The notes under the pieces: generated by a model
What the model was told of the DNA's origin: nothing
Seen by the model: only the letters and a program-made list of their open reading frames with translations
The model's database searches: none
NCBI GenBank assembly: GCA_945938055.1
Contig: CAMEUH010000148.1
Location: forward strand, 1 to 6,259
Direction: 5' to 3'
DNA length: 6,259 bases
Source of the DNA: an uncultured Eubacteriaceae bacterium
GTDB taxonomy: Bacteria; Bacillota; Clostridia; Lachnospirales; Lachnospiraceae
Shown here: in pieces, positions 1-5,737 of the stretch
Numbering within the stretch: position 1 is the first letter of the stretch
Layout: every line of letters starts with the position of its first letter
Translations under genes and position numbers: made by a program

Positions 1-1
1 A

Positions 2-136
2 CAGGAAAATACGGAGCGGGAACGCAGGAGAGCTGATACTGAGAAGGAGCGAGCTGATGCAGCGGAAGAGCGAGCTGATGCGGCTGAAGCAGAACTCAGA
101 AAACTAAAAGAACAGTTTGGAATCCAGAGTATGTGA
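2..136 (+). CDS. 3' end of a gene with a coiled-coil tail (partial, function unknown)
   Basis: The frame is open from the left edge and stops at TGA 134-136, giving 44 C-terminal residues of a protein that begins outside the window. The visible part is almost entirely charged and alanine-rich, with three successive seven-residue units of the type (K/R)ERADAA followed by ELRKLKEQFGIQ. That is a heptad pattern typical of an alpha-helical coiled coil. Tails like this end many clostridial Rpn/PD-(D/E)XK-type putative transposase-nucleases and Uma2-like proteins, but also many unrelated proteins, so no function is assigned. The gene ends 44 bases before a strong hairpin that probably terminates it. 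The reading frame is supported by the in-phase repeat and by the absence of another plausible frame. Confidence 0.6.
   Translation, partial: QENTERERRRADTEKERADAAEERADAAEAELRKLKEQFGIQSM
26..88 (+). repeat. Three tandem 21-bp units encoding heptads
   Basis: The 14-base core GAGCGAGCTGATGC occurs exactly at 47-60 and 68-81, 21 bp apart. A degenerate copy (10 of 14 identical) lies at 26-39, again 21 bp upstream. The period equals one heptad of the encoded coiled coil (residues RADx). The near-identity at DNA level suggests recent unit duplication rather than only protein-level constraint. The left limit of the array cannot be seen because the window starts here. Confidence 0.6.
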
Positions 137-180
137 TGAGAAAATGAGGAATTCATTTGCAGCTAATTGGAGTAAAATAT

Positions 181-210
181 AGAAAAGGCAGCGTTATGCT
201 GCCTTTTTCT
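181..210. terminator. Bidirectional rho-independent terminator between convergent genes
   Basis: The arm AAAAGGCAGC (183-192) pairs perfectly with GCTGCCTTTT (198-207) around a five-base loop GTTAT. On the plus strand the stem is followed by further T residues (TTTTTCTC). On the minus strand it is followed by TTTTCTATATTTTA. Both strands therefore have the stem plus U-tract of an intrinsic terminator, and it can serve both the plus-strand gene ending at 136 and the minus-strand asnB. The asnB stop codon (194-196) lies within the loop, so one arm of the hairpin is also the coding sequence for the last AsnB residues. Confidence 0.85.
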
Positions 211-1051
211 CATCATTTCCGAAGAATTCCTGGTACCATACAAGGAACATGTAAATGGTCCAGATTTTGCGGCTGTTATCTTCTTTTCCTGCTTTGTGGC
301 GGTCTAAGAATTTCATGATTTCATTTACGTTAAAGAATTTTTCTGCGGCCTTGCTGGTGAAAGCTTCCTTAACGATATTATAATATTTGTCTTCTCTCAG
401 CCAGATGCGGATTGGAACCGGAAATCCAAGCTTTTTCTTTTCGGCTACCATGTCTGGAAGATAGCGGTGTGCGGCTTCACGCATGGCTACCTTTGTATTT
501 TTGTCCGTTACCTTGTACTTGGTCGGAATGGTTCTGGCGAGGTTGAAAACCTCCTTGTCCAGGAACGGAACACGCACTTCCAGGGAATTTGCCATACTCA
601 TTTTGTCTGCCTTGAGAAGAATGTCGCCAATCAGCCAGAAATGAATATCAATGTACTGCATCTTGGTTACATCATCCTTATCGGAAACTTTATCGTAATA
701 TGGCTTCGTAAGTTCGGTAAATGGATATTTTCCGGTAGGGTTCTTTAAAATCTTTTCTCGCTCATTCATGTCAAACATAAAGGCATTACCGATAAATCGT
801 TCTTCCACATCCTTGCTGGCACGAATCAGGAAATTTTTTCCCTTGAATTTGAAAGGTAGTGCTTTGGCAATTCCTGCCATTGCCTTGCGAAGAGGCTTTG
901 GAAGCTTCTTCATCGGAGCAAGGGAAAGCGGCTCATGATAAATGTTATATCCGCCGAAAAATTCATCTGCGCCTTCACCGGAAAGAGCAACTTTTACGTG
1001 CTCAGCGGCAGTCTTGCTGACAAAATACAGGGCAATGGCGGATGGGTCGGC
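194..1051 (-). CDS. asnB: AsnB C-terminal fragment: rest of the synthetase domain
   Basis: This is 285 residues in the second frame, immediately preceded in frame by TAA (1054-1052), so it has no start of its own at the boundary. The first in-frame ATG that leaves a long product is at 913-911 (MKKLPKPLRK), giving 239 residues, with no convincing ribosome binding site. It carries the family motifs ADPSAIALYF, the pyrophosphate-binding loop SGEGADEFFGGY (around 982-947), then DILLKADKMSMANSLEVRVPFLD and KLGFPVPIRIWL, all hallmarks of AsnB C-terminal domains. It ends at TAA 196-194 within the terminator loop. Without the PP-loop half it cannot adenylate aspartate. It is listed separately because gene callers will see it as an individual ORF. 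Confidence 0.75.
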   Translation of the reverse strand, partial: ADPSAIALYFVSKTAAEHVKVALSGEGADEFFGGYNIYHEPLSLAPMKKLPKPLRKAMAGIAKALPFKFKGKNFLIRASKDVEERFIGNAFMFDMNEREKILKNPTGKYPFTELTKPYYDKVSDKDDVTKMQYIDIHFWLIGDILLKADKMSMANSLEVRVPFLDKEVFNLARTIPTKYKVTDKNTKVAMREAAHRYLPDMVAEKKKLGFPVPIRIWLREDKYYNIVKEAFTSKAAEKFFNVNEIMKFLDRHKAGKEDNSRKIWTIYMFLVWYQEFFGNDEKKAA

Positions 1052-2006
1052 TTAAGGTATTCCAGTATTCGTCCGTTGTGATTAGCTTGCTGTAATTGTC
1101 AATCTGAATTTTTTCGGATAATTTCTTTGCATAGTCAATTTCATTATATTTTTCGTAGTCAAAACCAACGGTAAAAGTCTTGTCGCCGTGAAAACTTGCA
1201 GCTACATAGCTGGAATCCACCCCGCTTGAGAGGAAGGAACCAACCTCCACATCACTGATTTTGTGGCTTTTTACGGAATCCTGCATGACGTCGTCAATTT
1301 TGTCTACCAGTTCTTCCATGGAAATATTTTCATTCGCGTCAAATGTCGGTTCCCAGTAACGGGTGATGTCCATTTTACCATCTTTAAAAATAAAGTAATG
1401 TGCCGGCATCAGCTTAAAGATTCCCTTAAAAAAGGTTTCCGGAAGGACGGAGTACTGGAAGGTTAAGTAATTTTCCAGTGCATTTTCATTCATTTCCTTC
1501 TGATAACCAGGATATTCCAGAATGCTTTTAATTTCGGAACCGTATACCAGGTTGCCATTTACATTTGCATAGTAAAATGGCTTGATTCCAAAGTAATCTC
1601 TTGCGCCGAAAAGCTGCTTTTTATTACTGTCCCAGATAACAAAGGCAAACATTCCGCGGAGCATGTTTAACATGTCCGGACCGTATTCCTCATAAGCGTG
1701 GATAAGGACTTCGGTGTCTGCATTATTAGAAAATACATGCCCTTTTGCAATTAGGTCCTCACGCAGAAGCTGGTGGTTATAAATTTCACCGTTAAACGTA
1801 ATGACAATGGATTTATCTTCGTTATACATAGGCTGGCTTCCGAAATCCAAATCAATGATGCTGAGCCGTCTGAAACCCATCGCAACGCTGTCGTCAATAT
1901 GTTGTCCCGCACTGTCCGGACCACGATGGATAATTTTGTTCATCATATTGGTAAGACAAGTCTCCTTGTCATCTAAATCTCCCGTAAAACCGCAAAAACC
2001 ACACAT
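1002..2006 (-). CDS. asnB: AsnB N-terminal fragment: glutaminase domain and PP-loop
   Basis: The translation begins MCGFCGF, so removal of Met leaves the catalytic Cys of class II glutamine amidotransferases at the N terminus. Other glutaminase landmarks are RRLSIIDL (about residues 46-53), FNGEIYN (71-77, with the NGE oxyanion/glutamine-binding triad) and the ADTE acid (96-99). GARDYFGIKPFYY (134-146) is typical of the family. The synthetase domain starts with the ATP-pyrophosphatase loop SSGVDSS at about 260-266, where the second position is Ser rather than the more usual Gly, followed by FTVGFDYEKYNE. Genuine AsnB sequence ends at Leu318. The last 16 residues (SRPIRHCPVF...) are out-of-frame reading to a stop at 1002-1004. 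An in-frame TTG at 2018 would add four residues but would destroy the required Met-Cys start. If expressed, this fragment could at best act as a glutaminase. Confidence 0.8.
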   Translation of the reverse strand: MCGFCGFTGDLDDKETCLTNMMNKIIHRGPDSAGQHIDDSVAMGFRRLSIIDLDFGSQPMYNEDKSIVITFNGEIYNHQLLREDLIAKGHVFSNNADTEVLIHAYEEYGPDMLNMLRGMFAFVIWDSNKKQLFGARDYFGIKPFYYANVNGNLVYGSEIKSILEYPGYQKEMNENALENYLTFQYSVLPETFFKGIFKLMPAHYFIFKDGKMDITRYWEPTFDANENISMEELVDKIDDVMQDSVKSHKISDVEVGSFLSSGVDSSYVAASFHGDKTFTVGFDYEKYNEIDYAKKLSEKIQIDNYSKLITTDEYWNTLSRPIRHCPVFCQQDCR

Positions 2007-2011
2007 ATTAG

Positions 2012-2016
2012 CCTCC
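2012..2016 (-). promoter_or_regulatory. Ribosome binding site that fixes the asnB start
   Basis: The minus strand reads GGAGG, then five bases (CTAAT), then ATG at 2006-2004. This is ideal Shine-Dalgarno placement. The alternative in-frame TTG (2018-2016) overlaps the GGAGG itself, so it cannot be the start. The chosen ATG also puts Cys at position 2, as catalysis requires. Confidence 0.9.
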
Positions 2017-2039
2017 AATCTGCCAGTAGCTTATTTCTA

Positions 2040-2111
2040 TTGACGTGTGTTTTCTTCCATATTCTTAACCATAACCATCCAAATTATATCAAAGGAAGAA
2101 GAAAACGTCAA
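2040..2111. repeat. Imperfect inverted repeat flanking the asnB promoter
   Basis: The left arm TTGACGTGTGTTTTCTTCC (2040-2058) matches the reverse complement of the right arm at 2094-2111 (TTGACG-TTTTCTTCTTCC on the minus strand), apart from small insertions. The six-base ends and the CTTCC ends match exactly. The arms are 35 bases apart. The right arm contains the asnB -35 box and is not transcribed from that promoter, so the repeat would act as DNA, for example as a paired operator, rather than as an RNA hairpin. It could also be chance similarity in A/T- and pyrimidine-rich sequence. Confidence 0.45.
2083..2111 (-). promoter_or_regulatory. Sigma-A-type promoter of asnB
   Basis: On the minus strand, TTGACG (2111-2106, five of six consensus) is followed by a 17-base spacer and a perfect TATAAT (2088-2083). 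A TG one base upstream of the -10 gives an extended -10. The expected transcription start is near 2076, giving a 5' leader of about 70 bases to the ATG at 2006. The promoter stands back to back with the sulP promoter. Confidence 0.85.
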
Positions 2112-2128
2112 TTTTAATAGTTATTTAA

Positions 2129-2157
2129 TTGTAAGATAGAGATTTGTCTGCTATAAT
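2129..2157 (+). promoter_or_regulatory. Sigma-A-type promoter of the sulP cluster
   Basis: TTGTAA (2129-2134, four of six consensus) is followed by a 17-base spacer and a perfect TATAAT (2152-2157), with TGC directly before it (extended -10). The predicted start is near 2164, about 38 bases before the sulP ATG. An A/T-rich tract at 2110-2130 lies between this -35 and that of asnB and could serve as an UP element for both. Confidence 0.85.
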
Positions 2158-2201
2158 GAATATAAAATGTCGAACCAGATGAATTTAAAGGGGATATGTA
2201 A

Positions 2202-4334
2202 ATGAAGTATTTTAAAAAAGAAAATCTTACAAAGGATATCCTTTCAGGAATTATTGTTGCACTGGTTTCGATACCGATTGCAATGGGATATGCACAGGTT
2301 GCCGGACTTCCTGCTGTTTATGGACTTTATGGTTCCGTGTTTCCAATCTTGATTTATGGTTTGTTTACTTCTTCACCACAGTTTGTATTTGGTGTGGATG
2401 CAACTCCGGCAGCATTAGTCGGAGGTTCGCTTGCAAGTCTTGGAATCGTATCAGGTTCGCCGGAATCAATGGCAATCGTTCCGGTCATTACAATGGTTAC
2501 GGCATGCTGGCTTTTGATATTTTATTTCATAAAAGCCGGCAAACTGGTAAATTATATTTCCACACCGGTTATGGGCGGCTTTATTTCGGGTATTGGATGT
2601 ACCATCATTCTCATGCTGGTTCCGAAGCTTTTTGGAGGAGATGTGGGGACGGGAGAGCTTTTTGTTCTGCTATACCATATCTGGGAGGAACTGGAGCATT
2701 TTAACCTGCTTTCCCTGGTTCTGGGTATTGGAACAGTAGCCATCATGCTGATTGCAAAAAAATACATACCGAAATTTCCAATGTCGGTGGCTCTGATGGC
2801 AGTCGGTGCAGGACTGACTGCAGTCTTTCATATTGACCGGTATGGTGTGAAACTTCTTCCAAGGGTGGAGGCGGGACTTCCTAAGTTTATCGTGCCGGAT
2901 TTTTCCATTCTTCTGGAGTATGGAGAAGATATCATCCTTTTATCTCTGACGATTGCGCTGGTTATTGTTGCGCAGACACTTCTTGCGACCAATAATTATG
3001 CATTAAAATATAATTACAAAATTAATAACAACCGGGAAGTACTGGCATATGCGGCAGGAAATGCTGCGGGTGGATTTGTGGGATGCTGTCCGATTAACGG
3101 TAGTGTATCAAGAACCGGAATTGCGGATCAGTATGGCTGCAAGTCCCAGGTAATGTCCATTGCGGCGGCGGCTACCATGATTCTGGTACTTCTCTTTGGA
3201 ACGGGAATTCTTGCATATCTTCCGATACCGGTTCTTACGGGAATTGTTGTATCCGCCTTAATTGGAATTATTGAATTCAAGGTCGCAAAAAAGACGTGGA
3301 AGGCAGATAAGCAGGAATTTGGTATTTTTGCGGCGGCATTTTTCGGAGTACTGCTTCTTGGAACGATATATGGAGTGGTGATTGGCGTTCTGTTATCTTT
3401 TATTGCAGTCATCATTCGTGCGGTGATTCCGCCAAAAGCATTCCTGGGAATGATTCCGGGACATGAAGGGTTATACAATCTGAAGCGTAACCGGGATGCA
3501 AGACCGATTGAACATACGGTGATTTACCGATTTAGCGGCAATCTTTTCTTTGCTAATATTAATGCGTTTCAGCAGGATATTGAGAATGCCATTAAAGAGG
3601 ATACAAAGCAGGTAATCGTGGATGCGAGGGGAATCGGAAATATTGATATTACGGCAGCAGAACGTTTGGTTATCCTGAACCGGAATCTGAAGGAACAGGG
3701 AATTCATTTTTACCTGACGGAGCATGTGGGCGCAGTAAATGACAAACTTCGGGCCTTTGGCGCAGAAAGTCTGATTGAGGAAGGCGTGGTGCGCCGTACG
3801 GTATCACTTGCCCTGAGGACAGCGGGAGTTACGAAACCTTATCCGCTGGAAGGAGTAGCGAAAGACATAGAATATCCGTATGTGGAGGCAAATGAGCGCC
3901 TGGCAGAATTTGAATGGGCATTTGGCGAAGGTGCAGAAGAAAAGATGGAACAGCTGGCGACAGAGGTTGCAGAGAAACTGGCTCATTCGGAGGTGTACAG
4001 TGAAGAAATGATTGTAGAGGCGGAGAATGATGCATCCTGGGGACGAGTAGGTCTTTTTGATGAGGATGAACTTCTGGGACGTCTGGAAATGCATTTGTCA
4101 GAACTTGAGGATGCAAATGAATTGAAGATGGATATGAAGGAGATTGAGAAACGGATTGCACAGAGGCGCAGGGTGATTGAAAAGAAGATTAAGAATTTAA
4201 GCCCTGAGGCACTGGAGATGTTAAAGAGGCACCGTGAGGAGATTGAGGAACATCTTAGGAAGAAGAATCCGGAGTATTATGAGAGGGTTGTGGAGATGAG
4301 GGAGAAATTTGAAAAGAAGCATGAGGAGAAATAA
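2202..4334 (+). CDS. SulP/SLC26-family anion transporter with STAS domain and long C-terminal extension
   Basis: This is a membrane transporter of the SulP family, whose bacterial members move sulfate, bicarbonate, dicarboxylates or other anions. The substrate here is not predictable. Residues about 12-410 form the multi-pass core of hydrophobic helices. The family signature is at 35-60 (AGLPAVYGLYGSVFPILIYG) and the SxSRT anion-site motif is at 301-305 (SVSRT, Ser303/Arg304 by analogy with SLC26). A cytoplasmic STAS domain covers about 436-545 (HTVIYRFSGNLFF... VIVDARGIGNIDITAAERL). Beyond it are about 165 residues, nearly all charged and helical, ending in a K/E-rich coiled coil. Many bacterial SulP proteins end soon after STAS at roughly 550-600 residues, so 710 is long. 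The start is supported by AAGGGG at 2188-2193, eight bases before ATG. It is the first gene of the cluster, 12 bp ahead of the hydrolase gene. Confidence 0.92.
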   Translation: MKYFKKENLTKDILSGIIVALVSIPIAMGYAQVAGLPAVYGLYGSVFPILIYGLFTSSPQFVFGVDATPAALVGGSLASLGIVSGSPESMAIVPVITMVTACWLLIFYFIKAGKLVNYISTPVMGGFISGIGCTIILMLVPKLFGGDVGTGELFVLLYHIWEELEHFNLLSLVLGIGTVAIMLIAKKYIPKFPMSVALMAVGAGLTAVFHIDRYGVKLLPRVEAGLPKFIVPDFSILLEYGEDIILLSLTIALVIVAQTLLATNNYALKYNYKINNNREVLAYAAGNAAGGFVGCCPINGSVSRTGIADQYGCKSQVMSIAAAATMILVLLFGTGILAYLPIPVLTGIVVSALIGIIEFKVAKKTWKADKQEFGIFAAAFFGVLLLGTIYGVVIGVLLSFIAVIIRAVIPPKAFLGMIPGHEGLYNLKRNRDARPIEHTVIYRFSGNLFFANINAFQQDIENAIKEDTKQVIVDARGIGNIDITAAERLVILNRNLKEQGIHFYLTEHVGAVNDKLRAFGAESLIEEGVVRRTVSLALRTAGVTKPYPLEGVAKDIEYPYVEANERLAEFEWAFGEGAEEKMEQLATEVAEKLAHSEVYSEEMIVEAENDASWGRVGLFDEDELLGRLEMHLSELEDANELKMDMKEIEKRIAQRRRVIEKKIKNLSPEALEMLKRHREEIEEHLRKKNPEYYERVVEMREKFEKKHEEK

Positions 4335-4335
4335 T

Positions 4336-4344
4336 GAGGTGATC
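4336..4344 (+). promoter_or_regulatory. Near-complete anti-16S ribosome binding site for the hydrolase gene
   Basis: GAGGTGATC is complementary over nine consecutive bases to the 3' end of bacterial 16S rRNA (GATCACCTC). It sits in the 12-base gap between the sulP stop (4332-4334) and the ATG at 4347. This fixes the start and suggests strong translation or reinitiation after sulP. Confidence 0.85.
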
Positions 4345-4346
4345 AA

Positions 4347-4970
4347 ATGCAAATTATTAAATTAGTTCTGGGTGCATGCATTACGAACTGTTATGTCATA
4401 GCTTCGGATAAAGGGAATGCAGTTCTGATTGACCCGGCAGATGAGGCAGATAAGATTATAGATGCGATTGAAAGCCAAAATCTTAAGTTAAAATATATTT
4501 TCATAACACATGGACATACGGATCATATTCTTGCGCTTGAGGAAGGGAAAAATCATTTTAATGTGCCGGTTGTGATTTCAAAAATTGATGCGTGGCGTCT
4601 TGAAGATGAGGCATTGATTAATGAGCGCCCTTATGTGACCGTACCTTATAAAGCAGTACGCCCGGATATTCTGATTCAGGAGGATGATGAAATTTATCTG
4701 GATGAGCTTTGCTTCCGGTTTTATGGAATGCCGGGACATACGGACGGCTCCATGGCAATTGTCATGGGGGATACTATTTTTACGGGAGATACCCTTCTTT
4801 TTGAAAAGCATGGGAAAACGACTCTTCCGGGTGGGGATGAAGAGAAACTGGTGGATTCTATTAACCGGATGATGAAGGATTTTTCAGGGGATTACAGAAT
4901 TCTTACCGGGCACAGGGAAGAAACCACGCTTGAGCATGAAAGACAGTATAATCCTTATGTGAGAAGATAG
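4347..4970 (+). CDS. Metallo-beta-lactamase-fold hydrolase, glyoxalase II-like
   Basis: This is a 207-residue single-domain cytoplasmic enzyme of the MBL superfamily, closest in pattern to small bacterial glyoxalase II/YcbL-like proteins that hydrolyse thioesters. The full two-metal ligand set is present: THGHTDH (His55, His57, Asp59, His60), His131 in GMPGHTDGS, Asp148 in IFTGDTLL and His189 in ILTGHR. There is no signal peptide, no rhodanese domain and no nucleic-acid-processing (beta-CASP) domain. Length is normal for stand-alone members. It lies 12 bp after sulP and 16 bp before the next gene, so it is almost certainly co-transcribed. Persulfide dioxygenases (ETHE1) share these motifs and would fit a sulfur-anion theme, but they need oxygen, which is unlikely in the anaerobe suggested here. 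The fold is certain and the substrate unknown. Confidence 0.92.
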   Translation: MQIIKLVLGACITNCYVIASDKGNAVLIDPADEADKIIDAIESQNLKLKYIFITHGHTDHILALEEGKNHFNVPVVISKIDAWRLEDEALINERPYVTVPYKAVRPDILIQEDDEIYLDELCFRFYGMPGHTDGSMAIVMGDTIFTGDTLLFEKHGKTTLPGGDEEKLVDSINRMMKDFSGDYRILTGHREETTLEHERQYNPYVRR

Positions 4971-4986
4971 GAAAGGAGAAAGGAAC

Positions 4987-5640
4987 ATGGTCATTACAAA
5001 ATATCTTTTAATATTGCTGGGATTATTATTTCTTACCGGGAATGGAAGTTATTCTGAACCTTCGAAGACAGAGCCGGTTGCAACGAATGCCTGGGCGGAA
5101 GCATATGCGGATAAAATGGAGGAATGCCTTCAGGAGGATCCTGAGAGTACGTTTGAACTGATTTATGTGGATGATGATGACATTCCGGAGCTTGCGGCAG
5201 GCAGACAGGGATTTTATGTGAGTGTATTTTCTTACGGACCGCAGGGTATCACCACTATTGTGGACCAGTGTGTTTATGGAGCTATGGGGATTGCAGGATA
5301 TGAATACAGTCCAAGGGATAATGTCATGCGTTTGCGTGATGCAGACTATGCAGGTGCAATTATATGGCTGGACTACTGGATGATTGGGGAAGACAAGGAA
5401 CGGGAGGAAATTTATGATAAGGTATTATGCTGCTCTTTCTACAATGGAATTTATGAAATGGTGGACGGAGTAGAGTTTAATGAGGATGTTTTGTATTATT
5501 TTTATGGAGAAGAATTGATTACTCCCGAAGAGTATGATTCATATCTGATTGATGGTGATTACCGGTATATAGAACTGGGGAAATCTTATGAAGAAATAAT
5601 GGATGAACTGAATGAAAAGACGAAAAATACCTTGAAGTAA
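4987..5640 (+). CDS. Predicted exported protein of unknown function
   Basis: The protein has 217 residues. The N terminus has Lys5 followed by a hydrophobic run (about residues 6-17) and a polar Gly/Ser stretch, which fits a short Sec signal peptide. The sequence LTGNGS resembles a lipobox but has Asn where the lipidated Cys should be, so it is probably not a lipoprotein, and cleavage near residue 23 is a guess. The mature part is acidic and aromatic-rich. The segment FELIYVDDDDIPELAAG (about 56-72) resembles the F-L-DIDGDGIPEL calcium-binding-like motif common at the start of clostridial cell-surface proteins, with the Gly positions replaced by Asp. Four Cys (47, 95, 148, 149) occur in the mature part. 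No enzyme motif is recognised. Start support is AAAGGAGA at 4972-4979, with eight bases between GGAG and ATG. The 16-bp gap to the hydrolase gene indicates co-transcription. Confidence 0.75.
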   Translation: MVITKYLLILLGLLFLTGNGSYSEPSKTEPVATNAWAEAYADKMEECLQEDPESTFELIYVDDDDIPELAAGRQGFYVSVFSYGPQGITTIVDQCVYGAMGIAGYEYSPRDNVMRLRDADYAGAIIWLDYWMIGEDKEREEIYDKVLCCSFYNGIYEMVDGVEFNEDVLYYFYGEELITPEEYDSYLIDGDYRYIELGKSYEEIMDELNEKTKNTLK

Positions 5641-5737
5641 AGGAGACATTAATCAGGTGGAGACATCCGGAATCTTCAGCAATAGGCGGAATACACCGGT
5701 GGTAGATGAAAAATAGTTACAGAGAGGAGTCAGGGTT

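Larger units (their letters stand above)
194..2006 (-). pseudogene. asnB: Asparagine synthetase (glutamine-hydrolysing), frameshifted by a short deletion
   Basis: AsnB makes asparagine from aspartate, ATP and glutamine in the cytoplasm. An N-terminal Ntn glutaminase domain releases ammonia that is channelled to a C-terminal ATP-pyrophosphatase synthetase domain. Here the two halves are in different frames. The upstream frame is good AsnB up to ...DEYWNTL (TTA at 1055-1053). The downstream frame is good AsnB from ADPSAIALYF (GCC at 1051-1049). Relatives as I remember them have about 11 residues between these points, of the type PKVQYHMDEPL, of which only one base remains. A 32-nt loss explains this: 1813 nt plus 32 equals 615 codons, a normal length for this AsnB type. 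No other disabling change is visible, so the lesion is recent or is an assembly or sequencing error. Start, promoter and terminator are all intact. The family call is very secure. Whether the break is real in the organism is uncertain. Confidence 0.85.

Noticed and set aside
467..748. A 93-codon plus-strand ORF opposite asnB
   Set aside because: It is the antisense shadow of the conserved AsnB C-terminal coding sequence, has no ribosome binding site, and its translation is a Cys/Phe-rich mix with no recognisable domain.
1002..1051. Programmed ribosomal frameshift joining the two asnB frames
   Set aside because: No slippery heptamer or stimulatory hairpin is visible at the overlap, and joining the frames would still lack about 11 conserved residues, so a deletion explains the data better.
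2007..2076. T-box or other riboswitch in the asnB leader
   Set aside because: The predicted leader is only about 70 bases, with no T-box motif and no terminator or antiterminator pair.
3128..3478. A 116-codon minus-strand ORF inside sulP, and other antisense ORFs at 3471-3725 and 3804-4161
   Set aside because: They lie wholly opposite the conserved transporter, STAS and extension codons, lack ribosome binding sites and show no family resemblance.
4347..4970. Antibiotic-type metallo-beta-lactamase or persulfide dioxygenase assignment
   Set aside because: The protein has no signal peptide and the small glyoxalase-II-like layout. The shared HxHxDH motif alone does not indicate beta-lactam hydrolysis, and oxygen-dependent sulfur chemistry does not fit the likely anaerobic host.
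5691..5702. Palindrome CACCGGTG as a terminator or operator between the exported-protein and SIMPL genes
   Set aside because: It has no loop and no following T-run, and an eight-base palindrome is too short to claim as an operator without comparison.
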